Shown piece by piece: positions 24,715 to 35,522 of a stretch of 64,000 bases of DNA (position 1 is its first letter; every line of letters starts with the position of its first letter). The DNA lies in assembly GCF_040939455.1 (NCBI RefSeq), contig NC_134106.1, positions 85,877,001-85,941,000 on the forward strand, read 5' to 3'. This DNA comes from Microcebus murinus (Eukaryota > Chordata > Mammalia > Primates > Cheirogaleidae). The notes beneath the pieces were generated by a model. The model saw only the letters and a program-made list of their open reading frames with translations. It had not been told where the DNA came from and did no database searches. The translations under genes were made by a program, and so were the position numbers.

Positions 24715-25325
24715 TTTTTTGATTGTGGTAAAGTATAAATAACATACAATTTACCATTTTAATTATTTTTAAGTTACAATTCAATGGCATTAAGTTCATA
24801 TTCACAATGTTCAACCATCACCCCTATTTATTTCTAGAACTTTTTCATCTTGTCAAACAGCAACTCTGTACCTGTTAAACAGTAACTCCCATTTTCCCTT
24901 GTCCCCAGCCCCTGGTCACCTCAATTCTACTTTCTGTCTATATAAATTTGCCTATTCTGGTTGCCTCATATAAGTGGGATCATATACATTTATACTTTTG
25001 TGTCTGACTTACTTTACTCGGCATAATGTCCTCAAGGTTCATCCATGTTGTAGCATGTGTCAGAAGTGTGTTCCATTTTATGGCTAACTAATGTGTATGT
25101 CCATTGTATGTGTATATTACATTTGTTTATCCATTTATCTGCTAATGGGGTTATTTTCTCCTTTCAGCTATTGTGAGTAATACTGCTATTGAACACTGGT
25201 ATACAAGTGTCTGTTTTAGTTCTTGCTTTTATTTCTTTTGGGGTATATACCTAGGAGTGGAATTGCTGGATCATATGGTAATTCTGTGTTTAACTCTTTG
25301 AGAAATTGCCAAACTGTTGAAAATT
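24715..25325 (-). mobile_element. Old L1 3'-region fragment, antisense
   Basis: A clear series of L1 3' landmarks: 'ggtaaagtataaataacata', 'ctgtacctgttaaacagtaa', 'ggttcatccatgttgtagca' and 'gtatatacctaggagtggaa'. No frame survives. Confidence 0.8.
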
Positions 25326-26037
25326 GAAGAAAAGGATATTTTTCGACTCACTTTTTCAAGTGAGTTGTTATTTATATATTCAGAAATATATTGGAAGATG
25401 GACTTATGCTTTTTTTTCTTGAGACTATAGTTTCTCACTGATAGAGAGGACATGGTAATTTTAACTTGGGACTTCTGAACTGATCCTTGTATAGCACACT
25501 GACCATCATATCAGATTTGTATTTTATCCTCCTTAATCAAAATAGAGGAATAGATACATTCTATAAGTTAAAGCTTCAAAGATTTGAGTGAAAATGATTC
25601 ATGAGGTAGTTAATGTCAACTTTGTGTATGTGTTTCAGAACAAATTGGTTTATTTTTACTAATAAGCACAATGACATCTTTATGATCTATGAAAAACAAA
25701 TGGCTGAAAGTATGAAGAAGAAAATACAGATATAAAATACAAGATCTTACAGTTCTGTTAATACTTTCTAGCAAACAGAAATGACCTTGGACTATTTGAT
25801 ACCTAAAAAATTATAAGTATAGGATTTTGAAGAAAGCATTTGTGTGAATTCTTGTTATAATATCTCTGAAATATACTAGATTTAAATCATAGATTTAAAA
25901 TTGATTGCCCTTTCTTTTCTCAAAATTGTAGGATTGGTTCTGTCAGCTTACCAGAGGATGTGTACATTTTTTATAGCACTCAAAATGCCTTTGCTGTGCT
26001 GACATTTCTCATCCTTTTTAAAAATGTGAGTTAGTGA
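25326..26037. other. No feature recognised
   Basis: AT-rich sequence. The 60-codon open frame on the minus strand has no recognisable content. Confidence 0.4.
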
Positions 26038-26313
26038 GGCCAGGCACAGTGGCTCATGCCTATAATCCTAGCACTCTGGGAGGCTGAAGCGGAAGGATTG
26101 CTTGAGCTCAGAAGTTCGAGACCAGCCTGAGCAAGAGTGAGACCCCGTCTCTACTAAAAATAAAAAAAGTTAGCCAGGCATCATGGTCCATGCCTATAGT
26201 CCCAGCTACTTGGGAGGCTGAGGCAGGAGGATCACTTGAGCCCAGAAGTGAGCTACGATGACACCACTACACTCTACCTGGGACGACAAGTGAGATTCTG
26301 TCTCCAAAAAAAA
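26038..26313 (+). mobile_element. Alu element, older type
   Basis: Sense Alu starting 'ggccaggcacagtggctcat', with left arm, A-rich linker without the lemur motif, and a right arm shortened around 'gagcccagaagtgagctacg'. It ends in 'tctccaaaaaaaa'. It is more diverged than the lemur-type copies. Confidence 0.88.
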
Positions 26314-26400
26314 GGCAGGGGGTGGGAGGGAGTCAAATTGACATAGTCTATAGAGTGTACTGGAGACAAATATCCTTTTACATTAACTTTGAAAAGACTT

Positions 26401-26740
26401 TTTTTTTTTTTTTTTTTTTTTTGAGACAGAGTCTCACTTTTGTTGCCCAGGCTAGAGTGAGTGCCATGGCGTCAGCCTGGCTCACAGCAACCTCAATCTC
26501 CGGGGCTCAGCGATCCTCCTGCCTCAGCCTCCCGAGTAGCTGGGACTACAGGCATGCGCCACCATGCCCGGCTAATTTTTTCTCTATATATTAGTTGGCC
26601 AATTAATTTCTTTTGTATTTATAGTAGAGACGGGGTCTCGCTCTTGCTCAGGCTGGTTTCGAACTCCTGACCTCGAGCAATCCGCCCGCCTCGGCTTCCC
26701 AGAGAGCTAGGATTACAGGCGTGAGCCACCGCGCCCGGCC
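26401..26740 (-). mobile_element. Lemur-type Alu, 'ACCGCGCCCGGCC' subfamily
   Basis: Antisense full-length dimer with T22-like tract, 'tatattagttggccaattaa', 'cccagagagctaggatt' and end 'caccgcgcccggcc'. The target-site duplication tgaaaagactt lies at 26390-26400 and 26741-26751. It retains many CpGs and is one of the youngest-looking Alus in the window. Confidence 0.95.
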
Positions 26741-26751
26741 TGAAAAGACTT

Positions 26752-27655
26752 TTAAGAACTTATTTAAAGGTAGGAAAATAACACTGCAGAAACTCTGCCA
26801 AGGTGTCTAAAGCAGCATCTGATTCCCATTCTCAGCATTGATTGAGAAGGTAGCTAAACATCACTTCCAAGAAATTATTCTCTTTGGAATAATTTATATA
26901 CCCATAGACATTGGCTTTAATTCAGAGTGTGCATGTAAAGCCTCTTCAGAAAGCTATGATGATAGTAATCATGGTAATCTTTGACATCTATGTTTATTAG
27001 AAATGCTAGTCTGCAGAATGTGGGATTTGGTTCCTGAGAATTTTTAAATGTCTTCAGCAACATTAAAACACCTCAAATAAATTCTAAAATGTGTTATTCT
27101 AGAATAATTTACATTACATGTAATTGAAAAAGTCTCTTTTTATTTTTTAGTCTGCAAATATGGGATGATTTTAATTGCCTATGGTATGTAATTACTTATG
27201 TTCCATATGAGTAAGAAAATAAAACTTTCTAATTGTCATTGTATAGCTATCTTTCACTTCCAAAAACTGTTAATTGTATATTGCAAAACGTGTTAGTTTT
27301 GTATTATATTAGAAACAACTTTATAATTCTGAAAGGGCATGATAGAAATCTGGTCTCTTTATAGGGATCACATTCTTCACATTTAAAAGAAATTTTTCTT
27401 GATATTTTCAAACATGCTATTACCTTCCACCTTCAAAACCTGTGTGAACTTGGACATATTCTTTCTTTCGATGTGGTTGCTCTCTCTCTCTTCAGTGTGT
27501 ATCAGTGCTTATGGGAAGTTTGTGGAGTGTATATGTGTGGGTGGGGGCATGTGTCCTTTTATGATATTTTCAGTGAGTTGATCAGCATTTAACCAAACAG
27601 GCAAACAGTTATAAAGTGGTTTGACACTAAATCAGCTTTGAAAACCGTTATCTGA
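26752..27655. other. No feature recognised
   Basis: AT-rich unassigned sequence. A short GT-rich tract lies near 27530-27550. No gene signal is visible. Confidence 0.4.
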
Positions 27656-27925
27656 CAGTCATTAATTCTACAAATATTTATGCCAGGGACTGTTGTAGGT
27701 GCTGGGGATTTAGCAGTGAACAAATAGAGCCCCGCCCCCATCACCCGCCTCCATCCCCACCACCACTGAGTCCTTGGCCCTCTTCATTTCCTGCCCTGGG
27801 GAAGAAGTGGTAGAGAATGCCTCCCTGGGGCCCTCGGAGGGGGCAGTTGTTCAACTCCGTGTTCCCAGGGCCAGCAGAGGTCCAGGCACAGAGTGGGCAT
27901 CCACGAGTTACTTGTCGAATGAGTA
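27656..27925. repeat. Probable L2/MIR-type remnants with a GC-rich block
   Basis: 'caaatatttatgccagggac' followed by 'ggtgctggggatttagcag' is an old mammalian LINE/SINE tail. 27730-27900 is GC-rich but too short and CpG-poor for a CpG island. Confidence 0.45.
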
Positions 27926-27954
27926 GGTAAGTGAGTGTATGGTGAGGTTGCCAT

Positions 27955-28705
27955 CACCTCTCTTCTGGACTGTCATATTGGCTTCCTAACTAGTCTGCCT
28001 GCTCTCCTTCTTGTCCTCCCCTCCTGGGTCTATTTTTAACACAGCTGACGAAGTGATCTTGTTAAAACTCAAAGTCACATCCTGTCCGTCTTGCTTGGAG
28101 CCCTCCAATGGTTCTCCATTTTACCGAGAAGAAAAGCTGTAGTCTTTGTGAGACCTGTAAGGCCCCACAGTACCAGTACAGTCTGGGCTCCTGGTACCCT
28201 CTGGCCTCATCTCCTACAGGTCTGTCTTCCCTCATTCATTATCTTCAGCCACATCTGCCCCCAGCTTCTTTTTTTTTTCTTTTTCCCCCAGCTGCTTTTG
28301 ACACTCACCAGCCATGCTCTCTTCCCAGAGCCTTTCATCAGCTGTTGGTCTGCCCAGAGACAGCCACGGGGCTCATTCCTTCACCTCCTGTGGGTCTTTT
28401 CTCAAAGGAATCCTCCTATATCCCTAGCTGCCCTAGTAGAAATTGCAACCCTCTCACTCTCACACTCCTGATCACCCTTCGCTGCTTGCTTTTCTCTTGA
28501 CATTTAGAAGATAAGTGTCTGTCTGTTCACTGCTAAACACAAACACATACCTTGGATTGATGGATGGATGGATTTAAATTTTGTTGTCACCTGTCTCTTC
28601 ATACCATAAGCAACACCAAGACAAAAGATTTTTCTGTTTTGTTCATTGTATCCATAACAGTTGGAAGAGCGCCTATTAGTGCACTCAGTATTTGTCGAAT
28701 TAATA
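27955..28705 (+). repeat. L2 LINE, sense, long fragment
   Basis: Follows L2 from the 3' part of its ORF into its 3' UTR: 'acgaagtgatcttgttaaaa', 'ggagccctccaatggttctc', 'gtaaggccccacagtaccag', 'ctggcctcatctcctac', later 'ttttctgttttgttcattg', and an end at 'gtatttgtcgaattaata'. The two overlapping open frames of 126 and 130 codons at 28091-28500 fall entirely in this repeat and are not genes. Confidence 0.75.
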
Positions 28706-29455
28706 AAAACTCCTTGACCGATGTTTCTGCCTGAAAGATAGCTTTTGTAGGGCCAGAATGATGCCTTTTTTGTGTCTGTATGTGTTTTGATAAATGACCG
28801 TTGGTTTTGTCACACACTGTAGCTCAGTGCTAATTAGTCTGATTCAGGTTCCAGCTAGACAACAGAAAGGTTGATCCCCCATCTTTCCTAATAAACCTAG
28901 TAGTTCAGTAAGAAAAAAAAAAAAAAACAGCAGCTGCATTTGTCATTTGGCTGCAAAATGCAAATACAAGTACAGACCTCACTCTCTGTGGAGTTGGTAT
29001 TTGTCAGTTACCTTCTGGGGACACTCACTCTGTTGATATTTTGTCTTTAGCTGTTGCAAATTGGAGGGTGTGGCTCAGATCCAGAGGGAATGGTGCTGAC
29101 AGGGTAAATGTTAGATGTTTGCTCTAAAGACTCACGTGATACCAGATCATAGAAGCACCCTTGGCTGGTCCTGCACATCTTTATGTCACTTGCTCCAGAC
29201 ATCCTAATCCCCTCGCCATCAAACTCCTCAGTGGGGTTGTCCCTGAGGAAGAGCTTCATTGCATTTTATTCTCTGAGGTGTACTTATCATTGAGGGGAAA
29301 ATGAGAAGATTGGACAGAATAGAAGAGCTCCATACTTCCTAATCTTTGGGTGAAAGAAATTTTGACAATTTGCTGGTTTAGATGTATACAGTCTTTGTGA
29401 TTAGATATAGTAGTGTTTGGGAGCCTGAGTGTTGTGTTTGATCAGACCTTTTGCA
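28706..29455. other. No gene recognised
   Basis: An A15-like tract lies at about 28912-28927. The 70-codon minus-strand frame at 29047-29259 has no recognisable domain. Confidence 0.4.
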
Positions 29456-29459
29456 ATCT

Positions 29460-29612
29460 GTTTAGTTTGTTAGCATCTTGGTCTGACACAGTGTATCTTT
29501 ATAAGCGCCCTATGAAGTAGGTACTCTTATTAGCCCATTTTACAGATGAGCAAACTGAGTTTTAGAGAGGTTTAGTAACATGATCAAGCTCACATGGTAA
29601 ATTAATAACCTG
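29460..29612 (-). repeat. MIR SINE, antisense
   Basis: 'ccctatgaagtaggtactct', 'cattttacagatgagcaaac' and 'gagaggtttagtaacatgat' give the conserved MIR core in reverse orientation. Confidence 0.8.
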
Positions 29613-29677
29613 TGTAAGAGTTCTCCAGAGAGGCAGAACCAAATGCAATGTGTGTACATACACACGCATACCCACAC
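29613..29677 (-). repeat. Left part of an older repeat interrupted by Tigger1
   Basis: 'agttctccagagaggcagaa' begins a well-known old interspersed repeat type that continues after the Tigger1 element at 32218. The family name was not established. A short CA-rich run sits directly at the junction. Confidence 0.5.
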
Positions 29678-31091
29678 ACACCCCTACCTCCTTTTATTGC
29701 ACTTTGAAGATACTGCATGTGTTACAAATTGAAGGTTTGTGGCAACCCTATATCAAGTAAGTCTGTTGGCACCATTTGTCCAACAGCATGTGCTCACTTT
29801 ATGTCTCTGTGTCACATTTTGGTAATTCACAAAATATTTTAAACCTTTTCATTATTATTATATCTGTTATGGTGATATGTGATCAGTGATCTTTCATGTT
29901 ACTGTTGTCATTGTTTTGGGACACTGCAAACTGTGCCTATTTCAGATGGTGAACTGGATTGATACATGTGTGTGTGTTCTGACTGCTCTATGAACTGGCC
30001 ACTCACCAGTCTCTCCCCCTCTCTTTGGGTCTTCCCATTGCCTGAGTCACAACAAAATTGAAATTAGGCTAACTAATAACTGCGCAGTGGCCTCTAAATG
30101 TTCAGGTGAAAGGAAGAGTTGCATGTCTCACTTTAAATAAAAAACTAGAAATGATTAAATTTAGCGAGGAAAGCATATTGAAAGCCGAGACAGGCCAAAT
30201 CTAGGCCTCTTCTGCCAAACAGCCAAATTGTGAAGGCAAAGGAAAGGCTCTTTAAAGGAAATTAAAAGTGTAGCTCTGGTGAACACACACTGTAAAACAG
30301 CCTTACTGCTGAAAGGGAGAAAGTTTGAGAGGTCTGGACAGAAGATCAAACCAGCCACAAGATTCCCTTAAGGCAAAGCCTCATCCAGAGCAAGTCTCTA
30401 ACTCTCTTCAGTTCTGTGAAAGCTGAGAGAAGTGAAGAAGCTGCAGAAGAAGAGTTTGAAGCTAGCATATATTTGTTTATGAGGTTTAAGGAATGAAGTC
30501 ATTTCCATAACATAAAAGTACAAGGTGAAGCAGCAAGTGCTGATATAGAAGCTACAACAAGATACCCAGAAGACCTAGCTAAGATCATTGATCAAGGTGG
30601 CTACATCATTCAACAGATTTATAATGTAAACAAAACATCCTTCTATTGGAAGGAGATGCTATCTAGGACTTTAATAGCTTGAGAAAAGTCCATGCCTGGT
30701 TTCAAAAGCCAGGCTGACTCTCTTATTAGGGGCTAATGCAGCTGGTGACTTTAAGTTGAAGCTAATGTTCATTTATTATTCTGAAAATCCCAGGGCCCTT
30801 AAGAATTATGCTAAATGTACTCTGCCTATAATCTGTAAATGGAACAAAGATATTCCTGGATGACAGCACATCTGTTTACAGCATAGTTTACTGAATATTT
30901 TAAACCCATTGTTGAAACCTACTGTGCAGAAAAAGTAGATTTCTTTCAAAACATTACTGCCCCTTGACAATGTACCTAGTGACCTAAGAGCTCTGATGGA
31001 GATATACAAGGAGATTGATGTTGTTTTCATGCAGCTAATATAACATTCATTCTGCCACTTTGGATCAAGGAGTAATTTCAATTTTCAAGTC

Positions 31092-31273
31092 TTTTTTTTT
31101 TTTTTTTTCCATTTTCAGTTGGCCAATTAACGTTTTTTTTTTTTTTTTATTTTTAGTAGAGACGGGGTCTCGGCTCTTGCTCAGGCTGGTCTTGAACTTC
31201 TGAGCTCCAACGATCCACCCGCCTCGGCCTCCCAAAGAGCTAGGATTACAGGTGTGAGCCACAGCGCCCGGCC
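31092..31273 (-). mobile_element. Half-Alu (left monomer plus linker) inside Tigger1
   Basis: Antisense left monomer ending 'cacagcgcccggcc', joined to an A-rich linker ('ttggccaattaacg') and then a T-tract (its tail). The right monomer is absent. The target-site duplication aattttcaagtc is at 31080-31091 and 31274-31285. The insertion therefore came from a shortened transcript or an internally primed one, and was not later truncated. Confidence 0.88.
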
Positions 31274-31584
31274 AATTTTCAAGTCTTTTTATTCAAGAAA
31301 TTAATTTCATAAGGTTGTAACTGCCATAGATAGTGATTTCTCACATGGATCTGGGCAGAGTAAATTGAAAACTGTCAGGAGAGGATTCACTGTTCTAGAG
31401 GTCGTTAAGAACATTCATGATTCTTAGGAGGAGGTCAGAATATCACCATTAACAGGAGTTTGGAAGAAATTGGGTCCAACCCTCGTGGATGACTTTGAGG
31501 GGCGCTCAGGACTTCAGTGGAGGAAGTAACTGTAGATGTGGTAGAAATAGCAAGAGAACCAGAATGAGAGGTGGAGCCTAAGAT

Positions 31585-31935
31585 ATGGCTGAATTGCTGC
31601 AATCTTATAAGACATTAACAAATGAGGAGTTGCTTCTTAAGGATAAACAAAGAAAGTTATTTCTTGAAGTGAAATCTATTCCCGGTGAAGATGCTGTGAA
31701 CGACAGTTTCCATAAGGAAATAACAAAAGATTTAGAATATTACATAAACTTGGTTGATAAAGCAGCAGCAGGGCCTGAGAAAATTGATTACAATTTTGAA
31801 AGAAGTTCTGTGCCTAAAATGCTGTCAGACAGCATCACGTGCTACAGAGAAATGGATCAGTTTGGTAGACTTCATTGTTGTCTTATTTTAAGAAATTGTC
31901 ACAGCCAACTCATCCTTCAGCAACCACCACCCTGA
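31585..31935 (+). pseudogene. Tigger1 transposase, C-terminal remnant
   Basis: A 116-codon open stretch whose residues [24 protein letters not shown] and [14 protein letters not shown] match the Tigger1 transposase C-terminus downstream of the DDE domain. It lacks the catalytic residues and the DNA-binding domain. It is a chance-open piece of a dead transposase and is unlikely to be a host gene, because the upstream frame is disrupted. Confidence 0.85.
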
Positions 31936-32217
31936 TCAATCAGCAGCCATCAACATTGAGGCAAGACCCTTCACCAGGAAAAAGATTATGACTTGTGTTA
32001 GCATTTTTTTTAGCAATAAAGTATTTTTTTAAATAAGGTATGTACTTTGTGTTTTTTAGACATAATGCTATTACACACTTAATATACTATAGGATTATGC
32101 AGACATAACTTTTGTATGTACTGGGAAACCAAAAAATTCATGTGACTTCCTTTATTGTGATATTTGCTTCATTGTGTTGGTCTGGAACCAAGCCCACGAT
32201 ATCTCTGAGGTATACTG

Positions 32218-32435
32218 GTATATGGATAAATAGAGAGAGAGATTTCAAGGAATTGACTCACAGCAGTATAGAGGTTGGTAAGTTTAAGATCCACAGGGTA
32301 GGGCCCAGTCTCAAGACTCAGGGGAGAGCCAGTGCTGCACTTCAAGTCCCAAGGTCATCAGCTGGCATAATCCAAACTAAGTCTTGCTTCCCAGTCACTT
32401 TTACCCTTATGCTTTGCTTCTTCTCAGGTAAACCT
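32218..32435 (-). repeat. Right part of the older repeat split by Tigger1
   Basis: 'agagagagatttcaaggaat', 'gactcacagcag' and 'gtaagtttaagatccacagg' continue the repeat begun at 29613, in the order expected for that family. Confidence 0.5.
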
Positions 32436-33415
32436 GTTAGCTCAGTGCTTGGCACATTGAGATTGAGCATACAATTAAGATTGAACATACAATTAAGTTC
32501 CAAAAGAATAGTTGAAGTGGAATATATATAAAGTTGCTATAACTATGTTATCATGTTAGGGGTAAAGCCGAATTTAGAGTTGTCAAAAAGAAGTGAGGGA
32601 ATGATGTCATATTAAAAAAATAAGGGTGTGGATAACACAGTGTAACCTAAAGGAACCTGTTTGTTGTAGTGATCCATAATGAACACTTTGTGCTGTAGTC
32701 CCTCTACCCCAGGGATAGAGGGAGGGAATGGGGCTAGAGCTCTGTTCCAGCTCCTTAAAAGAAACTCATAATTTCAGGAAGTATGTGTACTGGACAAGAT
32801 CTCTGAGCTTTCTCCAAGTCCATTTATGTCAAAACTGAGCTGACCTCTGGAATACTTGATTCTCTCAACCCAACCTTATTACTCATGGGTACTGTTAAAA
32901 GCCACGAGGTAACATTTTTTTCTTTCTTGAATACCTTGTCTACATCCCATAGGGTATTTGAAATGGAATACGTGTAAGTTTGCTACAGTATGTTGTCATG
33001 TTAGGACATAGCCAAGGTGATACAGTTTCTGGGAAATTTACTAAAGCAGATACTTTACAATTTGATAGGAACAAAGATTTCTGATAAAGTATGATTGACA
33101 CATAATTTAGTCATTTAGTAATCATAGATGGTGGTAAGTAACTCTTTTCTATCTTAGTTGGAGTAAGAAGTAAATTATCTTAAACAGTATCATGAGTTAG
33201 AGTTAAAATTCTGTCTTGAAAAACAACTGAATATTAAAATGAATGCTTAATGAGGGAATAAACCTATTTAAAAGGTAGGTGGGGGATTAGATGACCTATT
33301 AAATCAGTCTTTGGAAATGTAAATTATAAATATAAAATTGTTTTTCTTGATCCTATCTGATCATTTAATTGACCCTTGAGACACTGTCCTTATGGTCTGT
33401 TTTATATGTCGTACT
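32436..33415. other. Unassigned; contains a diverged direct repeat
   Basis: Two related stretches of about 60 bp lie at 32505-32575 and 32948-33012 in the same orientation. Both contain 'tgttatcatgttagg' or 'tgttgtcatgttagg'. Nothing else was recognised. Confidence 0.4.
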
Positions 33416-33417
33416 CT

Positions 33418-33790
33418 TGTCTTAGTCCATTACTGCTGCAGTAACAAAATACCACAGACTAGGTAATTTTTAAATAACAGAAATTTATTTCTCACAGTTC
33501 TGAAGGCTGTAAAGTCCAAGAACAAGGCACAAGCATTTTTGATGTCTAATGAGGGTCCAGTCTCTACTTCTGAGATGGTGCCTTGAATGCTACGTCTTTA
33601 CATGTCAGAAGGCAAAAGGGGCTAGATAGTTTCCTTCAACCCTTTTATAGGGCACTAATCCCATCCATGAGGCCAGAGCCCTTATGGCCTAATCACCTCC
33701 TAAAGGCCCCACTTCTTAATACTGTTACATTAGGGATTAAGTTTCAACATGAATTTTAGAGAAGACACAAACATTCAAACCATAGCAGCC
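33418..33790 (-). mobile_element. MaLR-type solo LTR (MST/MLT-like), antisense
   Basis: Begins 'cttagtccattactgctgca' and ends 'acattcaaaccatagcag'. Internal wording includes 'gactaggtaatttttaaata', 'ctcacagttctgaaggctg' and 'aggccccacttcttaatact'. This is the arrangement of a reversed mammalian-apparent LTR-retrotransposon LTR. No internal retroviral sequence adjoins it, so it appears to be a solo LTR or a fragment. The subfamily is uncertain. Confidence 0.55.
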
Positions 33791-33889
33791 CCCTTTTGAG
33801 ATTTGTTTTTATGCCGTTGGTTATATTTTCCATGTTGCTTAAGCTCTGTCTCATGTCTATTTGCAGTAAAATGAAGCGTTTCACAGTTT

Positions 33890-34070
33890 TTCAGCCTCCA
33901 CCACTTACTTTGAGGTCTGGGCATGTTAGGCCACTTCTCTGCTTTGCTTTCCTCATCTGCAAAGTGGGGATTATAGTCCTACCTACTTTACTTTCTGGGA
34001 GGATTAAATGTGGATTCCATTCCCATTGAATTGCCTAGAGCAATACAAGATTCAGTAAGCCTTTAATTCC
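33890..34070 (+). repeat. MIR SINE, sense
   Basis: 'tcctcatctgcaaagtgggg' and 'attatagtcctacctacttt' give the MIR core, followed by the usual 'gcctagagcaatacaagatt' 3' part. Confidence 0.65.
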
Positions 34071-34194
34071 TGTTTGGTGCTTTGATGAAGGTGATGTATT
34101 GAGGTAATCCCCAGGGAAAGGAATCCATCTGTGAGTGTCTTCTATGTCAGCAGTTCTCATCTACTCTTCGGATCATTTTTAAGATATATATTAT

Positions 34195-34325
34195 TTATAC
34201 CCTCATTTATATAGATGAGGGAACTGCCTCCCAGAGGGTGAATTGCCCAGGGCCACACAGTAAGTGGCAGAGCTGATAGGGTTTCAAACCTGTGTCTATA
34301 AAACTCTAACCCATACTCTTGCAAG
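34195..34325 (-). repeat. MIR SINE, antisense
   Basis: 'atagatgagggaactgcctc', 'ttgcccagggccacacagta' and 'agtggcagagctgatagggt' follow the antisense MIR core. Confidence 0.7.
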
Positions 34326-34549
34326 TATATTATGCTGGTTTTTTAAAAAAAATTAAGGTGAAAAAAGAAAACGCACATCTCAAAAGTTTACCATTTTAAG
34401 CATTTTTAAGTATATAGTTCCATAGCGTTTAGTGTCATAAAACAGTTCTCCAGAGCTTTTTCATCTTACAGAACTGAAGCTCTGTACCAGTTAAGTTGAA
34501 TAACAATTCCCTCTTTGCCTCCAGCTCCTGATAATCACCATTCTACTTT

Positions 34550-34655
34550 GTTTTCTCCACATCAACTGGATAATGTGCCGCCAAGGTTGGAGAGGCACAT
34601 CTCACACATGAGCATAAAAGCTCAATTATCACACTTATGAAGTACCAAAGTATCC
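34550..34655. mobile_element. 106-bp insertion with 8-bp target duplication, family unknown
   Basis: The L1 sequence is interrupted here and the interruption is bounded by the direct repeat tctacttt (34542-34549 and 34656-34663). An 8-bp duplication without a poly(A) tail suggests a hAT-type cut-and-paste element. I could not recognise terminal inverted repeats. Confidence 0.5.
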
Positions 34656-34686
34656 TCTACTTTCTGTGTCTATAAATTCAACTATA

Positions 34687-35522
34687 GCAGATCCTCTAAA
34701 GTCGTCTTTTCATTCACCATAATTTCGTTATAATGTTGATGAGGAAACAAATTGATTCCTGGCTAGAGCCACAGTCTATGTGAAGTTTGCATATTCCTCC
34801 CATGTCTTCATGGGTTTTCTCCAGGTACTGCAGTTTCCTCCCACATCCCAAAGATGTGCACATTAGGTTAATTGATGTGTCTAAATTGTCCCAGTCTGAG
34901 TGAATGTGGGTGTGTATGTGAGTGCATCCTACGATGGGATGTCCCCTGTCCAAGGTTGGTTCCTGCCTTGCAGCCTGAGCTGCCAGCATTGGCTTTAGCC
35001 ACCCACAACCCTGAACTAGAATAATTGAGTTGGAAAATGAATAAATGAATGTAAATTATTGCAAAATAAAAATTCATAAAGTATATATTAATCATACAAA
35101 TGTATGACAACAAACGATGTGATACAAAAGTCCTCAGCTAGCCTGCCATGTTATTGTTTGTTTTTGAACTTTATGGTGGTAAGAGGTGCCCCTTACAATT
35201 TTCTCTTTGCAAATATTTATTCCTTTTTTTAATACACAACCAATACGACTGCCGTCACTCACCGATTCATCAAAAATTGGGTAAATAATTATCTCATTTG
35301 TTTTTATTAATCTTTCTTAAATGTATATATAGCTCACATTTATTTTACTATTTAGTATTAGAACTGTGTTTTGGGTCTTTATTTAAAGTTTGACGATGTT
35401 TGCCATAGGAACTTAACTCTTATTTATGTCAATTAGCCTATGGTACAATTGGTTTCATTATATGTCCTTTCTCTTAAAGTCACAATTTCCAAGAACCAAT
35501 TGATAACATTGAATGAGGATTT
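34687..35522. mobile_element. ~836-bp ancient DNA transposon inserted in L1
   Basis: The block lies precisely between two pieces of one L1 copy and is flanked by actata (34681-34686 and 35523-35528). Its ends are weakly inverted: 'gcagatcctct' on the left against 'taaatcctca' from the reversed right end. Subterminal wording on both sides includes 'ttcgttataatgttgatgag' and 'aaccaattgataacattgaa'. The middle contains 'ttcctcccacatcccaaaga', a phrase from an old dispersed repeat family. It is non-autonomous. The name is not certain. Confidence 0.6.

Larger units (their letters stand above)
29678..32217 (+). mobile_element. Tigger1 DNA transposon (pogo/Tc1-mariner group), nearly complete
   Basis: Ends show the Tigger1 inverted termini: 'tacctccttttattgcac' on the left and 'gatatctctgaggtatactg' on the right. 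The length, without the half-Alu, is close to the ~2.4 kb of the family. The transposase region runs sense from about 30090 to 31990, including the N-terminal helix-turn-helix part (around 30140-30250), the 'aagacctagctaagatcatt' segment near 30570, and the C-terminal part open at 31585-31935 ([16 protein letters not shown] and onward). In the family the transposase is a DDE enzyme that cuts out the element and inserts it at TA. Here frameshifts and stops break it throughout. A half-Alu sits inside it. This is an old primate-stem fossil. Confidence 0.93.

Noticed and set aside
27730..27900. Possible CpG island/promoter
   Set aside because: It is GC-rich but short and with few CpGs. No transcription start features are visible.
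28091..28500. Two overlapping open frames of 126 and 130 codons
   Set aside because: Both lie wholly in sense L2 sequence, with no domain and no start context.
31585..31935. 116-codon frame as a domesticated transposase gene
   Set aside because: It is only the C-terminal part. The catalytic and DNA-binding parts upstream are broken, and no promoter or splice context is visible.
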